From: CAADGU01 sp964581605 | GTDB taxonomy: Bacteria; Chloroflexota; Anaerolineae; Promineifilales; Promineifilaceae | Direction: 5' to 3' | Assembly: GCA_964581605.1 (NCBI GenBank) | Contig: CAZOPF010000084.1 | Span: forward strand, 1-25,999 | Length of the DNA: 25,999 nucleotides | Shown here: positions 7,684 to 16,509 of the stretch, one piece after another | Numbering within the stretch: position 1 is the first letter of the stretch | Layout of the letters: each line of letters starts with the position of its first letter | Notes under the pieces: model-generated | Databases searched by the model: none | Told to the model about the DNA's origin: nothing | What the model saw: only the letters and a program-made list of their open reading frames with translations | Translations under genes and position numbers: made by a program

Positions 7684-8882
7684 GATCCCTTTTCCACAAC
7701 CATGCTATTTTGATAAATAATCATGGTTACCAACAACAGCAGTGGCAATGGCAGGTAGGTGATAGGATGTTCCTGGTCGCCTTCAATGGTTGCCAAAAAG
7801 AGCGCCCAGGTAAAAATGATGCTCACACCGTAAAACAGCCCCACCCACAAAGTGCCCCGCCGCATCTGCTGGCTTATGGCGTGTAAGATCATAAAGAGAG
7901 GGATATACATGATGATGTAATTGGTGGTAGCAGTGCGCACCACGACCATGTTGGTGATAATGAGAGTAAGGCCGATGACAAAATGGAAACGGCCGTCGCC
8001 CATCCCCACTTTCAGCAGCCAGCGCCACTGCCACAACAGATAAATGAGCAGCCCAATAATCAGTGCATACTCCACCGGTTGGCCCAACCAGGGCAGGTAA
8101 TAGCCGGTAATCACCCACAGCGGCGAACCGGTAATGGTGTACGCCGGATAATAACTGACCTGATCGAGGAAACCATTTAACCAGGAAGGCAGCAGCAAAA
8201 ATGATAGCCCTACCAGCGCCAGTATGGAGCCACCAAAACTGCCAATAAACCGCCAGCGCCGCTGCCCCAACGCCCACAGCAGCAGCGCCGGTATAAACAA
8301 AAAGCTCATTTGCGGTTTGATGGTGGTCAGCGCCAGCAGCAGCCCGGCCAGCACATCCCGGTCATATTTCAGCGCCAGCAGGCAGCCCACCATCCATAGG
8401 TAGATGAGGGCGGCAAACTGCCCCAGGATGATGGTGCGGGTGCTGTTGTAAAAGATGACGGCCCACAGCAGAGTCAGCGCCAGCAGCCAGGGCGGCTGCC
8501 GCCAGTTGAGCAGCTTGAGGGTGAGGATGACGGCCGTGATCAGCGCAAACTGCACCGTTACCAACCAGATCGCCTGCACCCAGGCATACTCCATGCCCAC
8601 CAATGGCCAGAGCAGGAGGACGGTGTAAAATGGGTAGACAAAGAGTACCTGGTCTTCGGTGGGGGTAGCGGGACGGCCGTAGATGCCAATCTGGATCAAC
8701 TCCGATGCTTCCAGCGAATAGGGGTCCATCCCCTCCTGCCAGAAAAGCTGCGCCCCCCGCCAGCGCGAATAAAAATCATTCGCCCCCGGCACTTTGGAGG
8801 TAAACGTCACATAGACCCCTACTACGCTGCCTATGTACAGCGCCAACAAAAAAACAGCCATCACCAAATTTTTTCTGTTCAT
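7680..8882 (-). CDS. GT87-family (DUF2029) polytopic membrane glycosyltransferase
   Basis: A 400-residue multi-pass membrane protein, paralogous in design to its downstream neighbour. After TM1 it has GANDFYSRWRGAQLFWQEG and DPYS, typical of the GT87/DUF2029 first extracytoplasmic loop, then many hydrophobic helices. I place the start at 8882 (MNRKNLVMAVFL), directly before the first helix. The reading frame is open to 9023, which would add 47 residues overlapping the end of the upstream gene, with no ribosome-binding site for either. Its stop overlaps the next start by 4 bases. It likely acts with the two neighbouring membrane enzymes in glycan or glycolipid assembly. Confidence 0.78.
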   Translation of the reverse strand: MNRKNLVMAVFLLALYIGSVVGVYVTFTSKVPGANDFYSRWRGAQLFWQEGMDPYSLEASELIQIGIYGRPATPTEDQVLFVYPFYTVLLLWPLVGMEYAWVQAIWLVTVQFALITAVILTLKLLNWRQPPWLLALTLLWAVIFYNSTRTIILGQFAALIYLWMVGCLLALKYDRDVLAGLLLALTTIKPQMSFLFIPALLLWALGQRRWRFIGSFGGSILALVGLSFLLLPSWLNGFLDQVSYYPAYTITGSPLWVITGYYLPWLGQPVEYALIIGLLIYLLWQWRWLLKVGMGDGRFHFVIGLTLIITNMVVVRTATTNYIIMYIPLFMILHAISQQMRRGTLWVGLFYGVSIIFTWALFLATIEGDQEHPITYLPLPLLLLVTMIIYQNSMVVEKGS

Positions 8883-8897
8883 ATCAGATATATTATT

Positions 8898-8915
8898 AAC
8901 CCGCTTTAGCGGGTT
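8898..8915 (-). terminator. Small hairpin between two glycosyltransferase genes
   Basis: A perfect 7-bp stem AACCCGC/GCGGGTT with loop TTTA lies between the stop of the 8932 gene and the start at 8882. On the minus strand it is followed only by TAATAATA, so it is a weak terminator or an mRNA-stabilising hairpin at best. Confidence 0.4.
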
Positions 8916-8931
8916 TGCGCGTATCAGCCCG

Positions 8932-10983
8932 TCAGGGGATGAGTTCCACCAGCGTGTAAACCTCGTCCCATTGTTGTACCGGACGGGTATGTTCAGAAAT
9001 AAATCGCTCATATTCAGCCTCATCTGCTGGGATAATCAAATCCGCTTCGCTTTCACGCAAAAAGGCCAATCCTTGCTCAAAGATCAACAAATGTGTCACC
9101 CCCTCGGCCGCTAACGCCTGGGCCATCTGGCCAGCCGAACCGTACTGGCGTTCCAGACGAGCATATTTATCCAGGATATGATCGCCGCGGCAGTCCATTT
9201 CACAGTAATAGGTGCGTGGTTCCCACAAAAATTGCACGGCCGTACCTGAGGGCAATGTCTCATTAATGGTCTGGGAGGCAATATACACAGTCCCCAGGCT
9301 GCGCGCCAGATAGTCTGCCCGTGACTCGTGTCCCAGGATAAAAGCCGCCGGGTTGCGCTGTAACCATTGGCCCACCTGTGTCACCAACGTAAACAAAATG
9401 ACCATCACCAACACCAGATTGATAAACCGCTGCAACGAAAAGTGGGGATGATCAAAACGCTGCAAATCGGCCAGAATCCAGGCCAACACCGGGCACAAAG
9501 CCACAAAAGCGGGCAGCAGCAGCCGCCCCTGCCGCAATGGAGCGGAATCTATCACACCCAATACCCAAACCGCATAATAAACCAGGACAAAGAGCAGCAG
9601 TATACGGAAAGCAAAAGGGGCGCGGCGTCCAAAATGGGACAGAGCGTAAAACAGCAACAGTGGCAGAAAGGCCAGATATAGAGGGCCAGGCAGGCCGTCA
9701 CCGCTGGCGTCGCCAATGCCCAACGAGAGGGAGTAGGGCAGGATGAGCAGAGCGAGAGGGTCCCAGCCAATGCCGCTGCCAGGGTCGCGGTGGGTGGCAG
9801 CGCGGAATTCGTCCCAATAACGGCCGTGCCACACAAATGGATACACCGGATTCCCCGTAAAGGCCCAGTTTTTCACATACCAGGGCAGCGCCACCAGGAG
9901 CGCCGGGAGGGCAAAAATCAGCCCCAGGCGTAACAACTGGCGCGGCCGCCGCCGGTATTCCCAGAGGAGCAGCAGCCCGATGAGCAGAGGAGCAATGAAA
10001 CTGGTGTATTTCAGGCTCATCGCCAGGCCCGAAAAAAGGCCGCTGATGAGCAGCCAGCGCGTTGACTGTGTTTCGTGCCAGTGAACGTAGGCGTAGAGGG
10101 AAGCCAAAATGGTGAATGCCAGCGCCAGATCGTTGTAGGTGACGGGGGCGAGCAGTAAAACCATCGGCGTGGCAAATAGCAGGAGAACGGCCGTCCACCC
10201 ATTCCGCACCTTCAATCCATTCACCGTCATCTGATAGACCAACCCGGCCAGGAGAAAAAGAAAGGCAAAATGGATGAGTTGGGCGGTAATATCGCTGCGC
10301 ACGGAAAGGGCCAGCATAAACAGCATTTCCAGTAGAAACGGGTTGTTCAGCGAGAAAACATCTATGCCCGGATAAATTTGCCCGGCCTGCAAATATAGCC
10401 AGGGGCCACGCAGATGGTAAGACAGGCTGTCCCAACTGGTGGGAGGCAACAAGGCGATGGTGAAGGCCAGACCCATGGCGACGCAGAGATAAATCATCAC
10501 CAGCGGGGACGGCCGTGACCACCCCCTTAACTTTCGCAAAAAAGGAATCAAAATCGGCAGGCTGGCAAGTGTGAGAAGAATCAAAAGGGTGAGGAGAAAC
10601 GGCCGTTGCAACCATCCCGCCAACCCCACCCCCAAAATTAACAAGCCCACGCCGCCAAATCCCAGGCCAAACGCAAACAATGCCTGCTCAGCCAAAACGG
10701 CTTCTGCCGGCCCCAGCCATCGCCACAGCCATAATCCCACCCCCAACACCACCAGCAAAATCCAGAGCGCCGCCGCCACATCCAACAGACCCCGCCATAA
10801 CGCCGCCCCCGAAAACGAGAATTTGCCCCAGCCAGCCACCTGCTTGCCAATAACCTGCACAGCGACCGCATCCAACGGCTTTTGGGCCACATAATAAGCG
10901 CCCAGGCTAAAAAACAGCCACAAAATAAAGAATGCCAGCCCAACCCCATACCCCCAGTGCCAGGAAATTTCGTCTTGTTTCAT
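8932..10983 (-). CDS. Large GT-C type membrane glycosyltransferase-like protein
   Basis: A 683-residue protein with many transmembrane helices followed by a soluble C-terminal domain of roughly 130 residues. The loop WDSLSYHLRGPWLY and the overall plan resemble the PMT/ArnT (GT39) kind of polyprenyl-phosphate-sugar-dependent transferases, but I see no unambiguous catalytic motif, so the family call is tentative. The C-terminal part contains EPRTYYCEMDCRGD and GVTHLLIFEQG, typical of extracytoplasmic domains of such enzymes. The start at 10983 is chosen because GGGAGGAAT lies 5 bases before it; the longer frame from 11019 has none. First gene of the minus-strand cluster. Confidence 0.72.
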   Translation of the reverse strand: MKQDEISWHWGYGVGLAFFILWLFFSLGAYYVAQKPLDAVAVQVIGKQVAGWGKFSFSGAALWRGLLDVAAALWILLVVLGVGLWLWRWLGPAEAVLAEQALFAFGLGFGGVGLLILGVGLAGWLQRPFLLTLLILLTLASLPILIPFLRKLRGWSRPSPLVMIYLCVAMGLAFTIALLPPTSWDSLSYHLRGPWLYLQAGQIYPGIDVFSLNNPFLLEMLFMLALSVRSDITAQLIHFAFLFLLAGLVYQMTVNGLKVRNGWTAVLLLFATPMVLLLAPVTYNDLALAFTILASLYAYVHWHETQSTRWLLISGLFSGLAMSLKYTSFIAPLLIGLLLLWEYRRRPRQLLRLGLIFALPALLVALPWYVKNWAFTGNPVYPFVWHGRYWDEFRAATHRDPGSGIGWDPLALLILPYSLSLGIGDASGDGLPGPLYLAFLPLLLFYALSHFGRRAPFAFRILLLFVLVYYAVWVLGVIDSAPLRQGRLLLPAFVALCPVLAWILADLQRFDHPHFSLQRFINLVLVMVILFTLVTQVGQWLQRNPAAFILGHESRADYLARSLGTVYIASQTINETLPSGTAVQFLWEPRTYYCEMDCRGDHILDKYARLERQYGSAGQMAQALAAEGVTHLLIFEQGLAFLRESEADLIIPADEAEYERFISEHTRPVQQWDEVYTLVELIP

Positions 10984-11570
10984 GGTATTCCTCCCTGGTT
11001 CATAGCCTCTACCAACCATTTAGATCCGCTGAGAAAAAAGAAGGCCACAAAGGCCAATACTCAAATCTGGGGCACATACAACCACACCCAGATTGACACC
11101 TGATCAGACATACTGTGCCCTATGATTTCAAGTGTAACCAAAGGTGCACAAGGCGCATGTGCCTATAGGTACTAATCATCCCGCCACTTCCATACAACAA
11201 CTTCAGGTTAGCTTTCTTAATGAACGTATAACTTTCCTCAGAATTCACCCGGTTTATACCGTCCCCTCACCACCGCCTTGATATGATACATACACTTTGA
11301 GCCACATCAACCATGGGGCAGGGCAATTACTATTAAATTGCTCTGTGGCACTAAGCCTCACTCTCCAATCTCACGGTTTGGAGGCTTATGCTTTTGGGGC
11401 TTACGTCTTTGGGTTGCTTACGGAAGTAGAAGGGTTCTTCAGGATTTTGTGGGGTCCAGCGTGATGCGTGACGAGTGCTGCGCAAATTCTCTCTGGTCAC
11501 GTTTCAAGCATCACGCATGACGGGCTGTCAACTCCCTGAATTCCCAAAGAGCCAATAGAAGGAGTACGCT
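10984..11570. other. Divergent intergenic region
   Basis: About 590 bases separate the divergent glycosyltransferase cluster and the amidase gene, so both promoters should be here. I see no perfect extended -10 of the kind found elsewhere; ATATGATAC near 11281 is a weak candidate. An imperfect 15-16-bp tandem (variants of GGGGCTTACGTCTTT) runs from about 11376 to 11425. Short ORFs in the stretch show no protein-like features. Confidence 0.5.
11464..11518. repeat. Hairpin remnant of the 7-bp repeat family
   Basis: ATGCGTGA at 11464-11471 pairs with TCACGCAT at 11511-11518. Flanking bases resemble 7-bp units (GCGTGAT, GCGTGAC; CATCACG, CATGACG), related to the ACGCATC units at 3626. It lies about 50 bases before the amidase start. 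Confidence 0.5.
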
Positions 11571-13850
11571 ATGCAGTTCAAAACATTCACCATACTTATC
11601 ATGTTCGGTTTATTGGCTGCTCTCCGGGCAGAAACAGGAACCAGCCGGGCCCAATCAACCATTGAAATCCTGACTTTTCAAGGTGAAGATTTCATTGAAG
11701 GTGAAATGCAAGGGATACAGATTTCCGCCAATGGGTTGGAGATGACGGACACGGCCGTTACCGCCCAATACCTCTCCCCCATCATCCAAACCCCCATCGC
11801 CTACAACGCTGTTGTCCCCCAATGGCTGGCCGATGTCGCCCCGGAGGCTGGCCTGGAACTCTTGCTGCGCACCAGCCCAGATGGGCAGCAGTGGAGCGAC
11901 TGGCATGATGTTCACGCTCATGCAGACTGGAATCAGCCCGATAACCCTAAACAAAATGGGGATATGGTCGTCGCCCCGGCGGCCGATAAAACCCACCACT
12001 ATCTGCAATTTCAGGTGCAAATGAGCCGCCATATGGCGACGGCCGTGCCCCAGCTACACCAGCTCGAATTTGTCCTCATAGACACCAGCGACGGCCCCAC
12101 CACCGCCGAACTGATCGCCCGGCAGCAAGAACTTGATGCGGCCCAGGCACCCGAAACCCCAGAAAACCCCGATGACTTTCCCCGCCCCTTCGTCATCAGC
12201 CGCGCCACATGGTGTACCGAACCAGAATGTTGGTACGGCGACCTGGAATATCAAACCTACACCCACCTGCTCATGCACCATACCGTCACCTCCAGCAATG
12301 GCGATTCGGCTGCAACCGTGCGCGCCATCTGGCATTACCACACCTTCACCCAGGGCTGGGGCGACATTGGCTACAACTACCTCATTGACCTGAACGGCGT
12401 CATCTTTGAAGGGCATCTCAACGGCAACTATCAGGAGTGGGATGTCACCGGCGTCCATTCCGGCGCGGCCAATTCAGGCGGCATGGCCGCTTCGCTCATT
12501 GGCAATTTCACATCGCCCGATGAAGGCGGGGGTATAACCCCCTCCACGGCCATGCTTAATGCCCTGGCCGACCTGTTTGCCTGGAAAGCTGACCAGCGCA
12601 ACATTGACCCCTTTGGCGCCAGCCGTATGGTAGAGATGAGTTGGGGGCTATCACACATTGTGGGGCATCGGGATGTGTATGGCGGTCTAAACACGCTTTG
12701 CCCCGGCGGTAATGCCTATGATTATCTGCCCTGGCTGCGCAATGCGGTTGCCTCACGCATGGGGTATGTCTCTCCTTATATTTTTATTGATGAAACGAGC
12801 AGCAGCTTTACACACAGCAATAGCACCTGGCATGAAGGGGAGCGTGGCTGTGGCAACAATGGGCATTCCTATTACACCTGGTCTACGACGGACCCTGGCC
12901 AAAGCACGAATTGGGGAGAATGGCAACTGGATGTGCCGGTTGACGGCCGTTACCGCATCCAAATCTATGCCCCTTACTGTGATACCGGCGCGCCGGAAAC
13001 GACCGGCGCACGGTATACCGTCTACCACGCCAATGGAACCAGCGCCGCCACCGTGAACCAGGATGCCAATGTGGGGCTGTGGATGACGGTGGGTGACTTT
13101 GACCTGACAACCAACAGCAATAACCGGCTGCGTCTGACAGACCTGACCACGACGGACAATGGCCGAGGCGTCTGGTTCGATGGTGTGCGCCTGCTGCATC
13201 TGGGCGAAAGCGTTAGCGAAGTTCACAATACTGCTCCCACACCCGACGTATGGATCACTACAAATCCTGTTCCGTTTTCCTGGCAGATTGTAAGCGCGGC
13301 CCCAGTGGTGCAAACACAACTGCAAGTGGCGACGGACTCGGCCATGAACAACCTGGTCATTGACCAGGCCTGGACGGGGGCTGTCTTGCAGCACAGCCAG
13401 TCGTTTAATCAAGGGTATGCCCATCTGTATTGGCGGGTCACGGCCGTAATCCAGCCGCCCGGCGGTTCCACACAGGTTGTTACCTCTACCCCCACCCACT
13501 TTCAATTGGACTACACCCCACCGGCCACCCGTGTCAACGCTATCTATCAGTTTCCAGACACGCCTGGCTACTTCATCCATTGGTCTGGCACAGATGATAT
13601 AGCCGGGATAACCAATTACTTTGTGGAATACCGGCCGCAAGGCAGCGGTGAATGGACAGTTTTTGTGGGCTTACCACCTCTGAATACCTCCACCCATTTC
13701 ATCCCCCCAGATGGGCAGGTGTATGAATTCCGCAGCCGCGCTATAGACGCTGTGAATAACGTTGAACCTGCTCACCCTATCGCCGACATCACCACTGATC
13801 AGGCAATTTTGCTCTCCCATGCTATAATGCTGCCCGTTATTCAGCGGTAA
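11571..13850 (+). CDS. Secreted PGRP-type N-acetylmuramoyl-L-alanine amidase with golvesin-like domain
   Basis: A 759-residue exported, multi-domain peptidoglycan amidase. Residues 1-28 are a signal peptide. Residues about 30-170 form a beta-rich domain. Residues about 205-395 are a PGRP/Amidase_2 domain that cleaves the lactyl-amide bond of peptidoglycan: HLLMHHTV (His236/237), GWGDIGYNYLID, GVHSGA (His296), VGHRD (His366) and LCPG (Cys377) match the Zn ligands and active site. Residues about 402-546 resemble the golvesin C-terminal-like beta domain (IDETSSSF, WGEWQLDVPVDGRYRI, GVWFDGVRLLHLG), followed by fibronectin-type strands. The end, HAIMLPVIQR, resembles the LPVVIK tail at 4599-5738. 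The start at 11571 has AGAAGGAG 7 bases upstream. Confidence 0.88.
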   Translation: MQFKTFTILIMFGLLAALRAETGTSRAQSTIEILTFQGEDFIEGEMQGIQISANGLEMTDTAVTAQYLSPIIQTPIAYNAVVPQWLADVAPEAGLELLLRTSPDGQQWSDWHDVHAHADWNQPDNPKQNGDMVVAPAADKTHHYLQFQVQMSRHMATAVPQLHQLEFVLIDTSDGPTTAELIARQQELDAAQAPETPENPDDFPRPFVISRATWCTEPECWYGDLEYQTYTHLLMHHTVTSSNGDSAATVRAIWHYHTFTQGWGDIGYNYLIDLNGVIFEGHLNGNYQEWDVTGVHSGAANSGGMAASLIGNFTSPDEGGGITPSTAMLNALADLFAWKADQRNIDPFGASRMVEMSWGLSHIVGHRDVYGGLNTLCPGGNAYDYLPWLRNAVASRMGYVSPYIFIDETSSSFTHSNSTWHEGERGCGNNGHSYYTWSTTDPGQSTNWGEWQLDVPVDGRYRIQIYAPYCDTGAPETTGARYTVYHANGTSAATVNQDANVGLWMTVGDFDLTTNSNNRLRLTDLTTTDNGRGVWFDGVRLLHLGESVSEVHNTAPTPDVWITTNPVPFSWQIVSAAPVVQTQLQVATDSAMNNLVIDQAWTGAVLQHSQSFNQGYAHLYWRVTAVIQPPGGSTQVVTSTPTHFQLDYTPPATRVNAIYQFPDTPGYFIHWSGTDDIAGITNYFVEYRPQGSGEWTVFVGLPPLNTSTHFIPPDGQVYEFRSRAIDAVNNVEPAHPIADITTDQAILLSHAIMLPVIQR
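13820..13829 (+). promoter_or_regulatory. Extended -10 promoter candidate for the reductase gene
   Basis: TGCTATAATG with TATAAT at 13823-13828, inside the last codons of the amidase gene and about 100 bases before the next start. It matches the TGNTATAATG elements at 209, 21113 and 23705. Confidence 0.45.
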
Positions 13851-13852
13851 GA

Positions 13853-13911
13853 GAGATTAGAGGTTAGAGATTGGAGATTCACTCAATCGCTAATCTCCAA
13901 TCTCCAATCTC
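13853..13911. repeat. 7-bp repeat array with inverted second half
   Basis: Left arm GAGATTA, GAGGTTA, GAGATTG, GAGATTC (13853-13880). Right arm CTAATCT, CCAATCT, CCAATCT (13890-13910). The arms are reverse complements and can form a hairpin between the amidase stop (13848-13850) and the ribosome-binding site of the next gene. Confidence 0.85.
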
Positions 13912-13930
13912 CTCAGAGGAATTGGAGCAA

Positions 13931-15115
13931 ATGGCGGACATTCAACAGGTAGACGTGTTAATTGTGGGGACGGGGCCGTCGGGGACATCTACGGCGCTGC
14001 ATCTGATTCAGCAAGAGCCGGCCTGGGCCGGCCGTATTGTCATGGTAGACAAGGCGGTACACCCCCGCGACAAGCTGTGTGGCGGCGGCATTACGCACAT
14101 GGGGCTGAACACATTGGCGCGGTTGGGGCTGGAATTGGAACCACAGAGTTTTGATGTGCGCGAAGTGCGGCTGCTGTATGAAGACAAATCCTATTCTTTT
14201 TTCGGCAACCCCGTTTTTCGCATTATCCGGCGGGCGGAGTTTGACCATTGGCTGCTGCAAACGGCCGTCTCCCGTGGCGTCACCGTTTACCAGGGCGAAG
14301 CCGTCACCGACATTGTGCCCTATGACGACTATGTGCAGGTGGTGACTGAAAAACATACCTTTCACGCCCGCGTGGTGGTGGCGGCCGATGGCTCGCGCAG
14401 TTTTGTGCGGCGGCGGCTGAAGTGGGATGATGATTCACGGGTGGCCCGGCTGATTGAAGTGCTGACGCCGGAAGATGCCCGCACGCAGCCCGAATTCCGG
14501 AATGGTGTGGCTATTTTTGACTTTACCGCCATGACCAGCCATCAGTTACAGGGCTATTATTGGGATTTCCCCAGCTTTGTGCAGGGCCAGCCGTTTATGA
14601 ACCGGGGGGTGTTTGACAGCCGCGCCCGCCCGGAACGGCCGAAAGCCGATCTGCCCCAAACCCTGCGCGACGAGATGGCCGAACGCGGCCGTAACCTGGA
14701 TGACTTTGAGATTAAGGGGCATCCCATTCGCTGGTGGTCAAAGGACGGCCGTTTTGCCATCCCCCGCGTCATTTTGGTGGGTGACGCCGCCGGCGCTGAC
14801 CCGCTCATGGGTGAGGGGATCGCTTTTGCGCTGGGGTATGGCGAGGTGGGGGCGCGGGCGATTGTGGATGCCTTTGCCCGCGAAGATTTTTCCTTTGCCA
14901 CGTATCGAGAGAGGGTACTGGCCGATCCTTTGTTTAAGCAGTTGGAAATTCGCACCAAATTGGCCCGCTTTGCCTATATGCTGCGTTATCCCTGGCTGTT
15001 CCGCCTGGGCTGGCAGGCGGCGCGGGTGGTCATCCGCTTCACCCGCTGGCGCGACCCGAATTATGTGCCGGTGATTCCGCCGTCGGCGTCGTTGACCGTA
15101 GCCCGTAATACGTAA
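13931..15115 (+). CDS. Geranylgeranyl reductase family FAD-dependent oxidoreductase
   Basis: A 394-residue flavoprotein. The N-terminal dinucleotide-binding loop is VDVLIVGTGPSGTSTAL (residues about 7-23), followed by DKLCGGGI, a signature of the geranylgeranyl-reductase/digeranylgeranylglycerophospholipid-reductase family. VVAADGSRS and the second FAD motif VGDAAGADPLMGEGIAFAL also match. Family members reduce isoprenoid double bonds in chlorophyll, quinone or membrane-lipid side chains; the substrate here is not evident. The start at 13931 follows AGAGGAATTGGAG; the in-frame TTG at 13871 would translate the repeat array. The final ARNT and the TAA stop are encoded by the 7-bp array at 15097. 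It faces a convergent minus-strand gene. Confidence 0.88.
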   Translation: MADIQQVDVLIVGTGPSGTSTALHLIQQEPAWAGRIVMVDKAVHPRDKLCGGGITHMGLNTLARLGLELEPQSFDVREVRLLYEDKSYSFFGNPVFRIIRRAEFDHWLLQTAVSRGVTVYQGEAVTDIVPYDDYVQVVTEKHTFHARVVVAADGSRSFVRRRLKWDDDSRVARLIEVLTPEDARTQPEFRNGVAIFDFTAMTSHQLQGYYWDFPSFVQGQPFMNRGVFDSRARPERPKADLPQTLRDEMAERGRNLDDFEIKGHPIRWWSKDGRFAIPRVILVGDAAGADPLMGEGIAFALGYGEVGARAIVDAFAREDFSFATYRERVLADPLFKQLEIRTKLARFAYMLRYPWLFRLGWQAARVVIRFTRWRDPNYVPVIPPSASLTVARNT

Positions 15116-15124
15116 TCCGTCATC
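15097..15124. repeat. 7-bp repeat array at the end of the reductase gene
   Basis: CGTAGCC, CGTAATA, CGTAATC, CGTCATC: four 7-bp units of the family seen inside aroE (3928). The stop codon TAA (15113-15115) lies within the array. Confidence 0.8.
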
Positions 15125-15141
15125 TTTAATCCTGGAGCAGA

Positions 15142-15657
15142 TTACGACTTTCGCGGACGGCCGTACAGCCACCAAAATTCCGCTTGTGGATAAACCGGCG
15201 CCCAGACCGGCGCCCAAACAAAGTCGCCAGGCTGCCAATGTTTGCGCAAGCCAATGTCCAATGTTTCCAGATTGTGAACGGCCTCGGCGTCCAGTTGGTA
15301 TGGTGGTTGTTGCAAAAAATGAACCAGCATGGCGGCCATGGCCCGGTTTTCAACGGCCGTTTCGTAATTCACAGCCGCTAACGCCGTCTCGCGCTGTACA
15401 TCATGCAAGTACGTGCCCCATTGGCGGGCACGTACCCCCAGCTCTTCATGGGCCCGTTTTTCGGTGCGTACTACCTTTTCGGCTAATGCTTGTTGGAATT
15501 GGGCTACGGCCGTGTTCAACCGCTCTCTTTCTGCATCATTCAGATCTTCTTTCAAACCGTTCAGCCGATGCTGGCGCAGCAGGTACCCCCCCAATGTCAG
15601 TTTGGGCATATCGCCACGCGCCATCGGCCAATACAACATCTCACTTTTCAGATAATC
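15142..15657 (-). CDS. Hypothetical protein, 5' end lost in assembly gap
   Basis: The minus-strand frame is open from the N gap to TAA at 15142-15144, giving 171 visible residues. It begins with DYLKSEMLYWP and KLTLGGYLLRQHRL, continues with a long amphipathic helical part rich in Glu, Arg, Ala and Gln, and ends with an aromatic-rich stretch (AEFWWLYGRPRKS). I see no signal peptide, membrane helix or known catalytic motif in the visible part and do not recognise the family. Codon use and GC match the neighbours, and ACGGCCGT occurs three times in it, so it is a resident gene. It lies tail-to-tail with the reductase gene. Confidence 0.65.
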   Translation of the reverse strand, partial: DYLKSEMLYWPMARGDMPKLTLGGYLLRQHRLNGLKEDLNDAERERLNTAVAQFQQALAEKVVRTEKRAHEELGVRARQWGTYLHDVQRETALAAVNYETAVENRAMAAMLVHFLQQPPYQLDAEAVHNLETLDIGLRKHWQPGDFVWAPVWAPVYPQAEFWWLYGRPRKS

Positions 15658-15757
15658 NNNNNNNNNNNNNNNNNNNNNNNNNNNNNNNNNNNNNNNNNNN
15701 NNNNNNNNNNNNNNNNNNNNNNNNNNNNNNNNNNNNNNNNNNNNNNNNNNNNNNNNN
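15658..15757. other. Assembly gap (100 N)
   Basis: Exactly 100 undetermined bases, the usual placeholder for a scaffold gap of unknown length. It removes the 5' ends of both flanking divergent genes and whatever promoter lies between them. Reading frames crossing it are meaningless. Confidence 0.98.
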
Positions 15758-16492
15758 ACGTTGCCGGATTCTGCTGTATTGCCCGTTTCTGTCACCATTC
15801 CCCTGCCGTCTGGGGCCACGCTGAACGCCGTGGCCCGCATCACCAGCGACAATGTGATGACCGACGATGTGGAGTACACACAAGGAGAGGAAACGCTTAC
15901 ATTTGTTTTGCCTGATACCCGTTTTCGCGTGGAATATTACATGCCATATGAGGCCAAAGGCAGCCAACACATGTTCGAATTTGCCTGGTTAGCAGAGCTG
16001 ACAGTGAATGAAATGGATGTGGCCGTGCAGCAGCCGGTTGCCGCCACCAATTTACAAACGCAACCGACGGCCGTTTCCATCACCACCAACAGCAACGATG
16101 GCCTCACCTATCATGTGCTGCCCATCACGGCCGTGCCCGCCGGGCAACCCTACACCGTGCAAGTGGATTACACCATGACCGAGCCAACCCTGACGGCCGC
16201 ACAATTGGACACGGCCGAAACATCATCAGCAACGGCCGTAACCGATGATGTGAACTGGCCCTTGCTGCTGGCGGCCGTGGGCGGCGTTTTGATTTTGGTA
16301 GCCATCATCTGGCAGGTAGCCAGCAACCGCCAAAAACCCAAACGGCCGCAAAAACCAACACCGCAGCGCACGGCCGTGCCCCCTGCCACGCCTGCCCCCC
16401 AAACAGTGCAATTTTGCCATGAGTGCGGCTCCCCCGTGCAGCCGGAGGATAAATTTTGTAGAGTGTGTGGGACGGCCGTGAAAAACCGCTAA
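15758..16492 (+). CDS. Membrane-anchored protein with C-terminal zinc ribbon, 5' end missing
   Basis: The frame is open from the gap (ACG TTG CCG ...) to TAA at 16490-16492. The visible part has a long Thr/Ala/Val-rich beta-type extracytoplasmic domain with repeated TAV segments made by the ACGGCCGT octamer. One transmembrane helix follows (WPLLLAAVGGVLILVAIIW), then a Pro/Lys-rich linker and a C-terminal double-CxxC zinc ribbon (CHECG ... CRVCG), presumably cytoplasmic. The real start is in or beyond the gap. Its last seven codons and stop (TAVKNR and TAA) are repeated at 17318-17339, beyond xisI/xisH. Function unknown; the layout suggests a surface or sensor protein (inference). Confidence 0.75.
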   Translation, partial: TLPDSAVLPVSVTIPLPSGATLNAVARITSDNVMTDDVEYTQGEETLTFVLPDTRFRVEYYMPYEAKGSQHMFEFAWLAELTVNEMDVAVQQPVAATNLQTQPTAVSITTNSNDGLTYHVLPITAVPAGQPYTVQVDYTMTEPTLTAAQLDTAETSSATAVTDDVNWPLLLAAVGGVLILVAIIWQVASNRQKPKRPQKPTPQRTAVPPATPAPQTVQFCHECGSPVQPEDKFCRVCGTAVKNR

Positions 16493-16493
16493 A
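16472..16493. repeat. Direct repeat, left copy (3' end of zinc-ribbon gene)
   Basis: A 22-bp segment starting with ACGGCCGTGAA and ending with the stop codon and following A of the zinc-ribbon gene. It recurs at 17318-17339 with one mismatch. The two copies bracket xisI and xisH. Confidence 0.75.
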
Positions 16494-16509
16494 ACAAAAA
16501 CACACCAGT

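Noticed and set aside
11338..11520. 60-codon plus-strand ORF upstream of the amidase
   Set aside because: It is made of degenerate tandem repeats, has no ribosome-binding site and no protein-like pattern.
15142..15915. Reading frames crossing the N gap
   Set aside because: The 100 N are a placeholder of unknown length, so frame continuity across them is not informative; I annotated the two sides separately.
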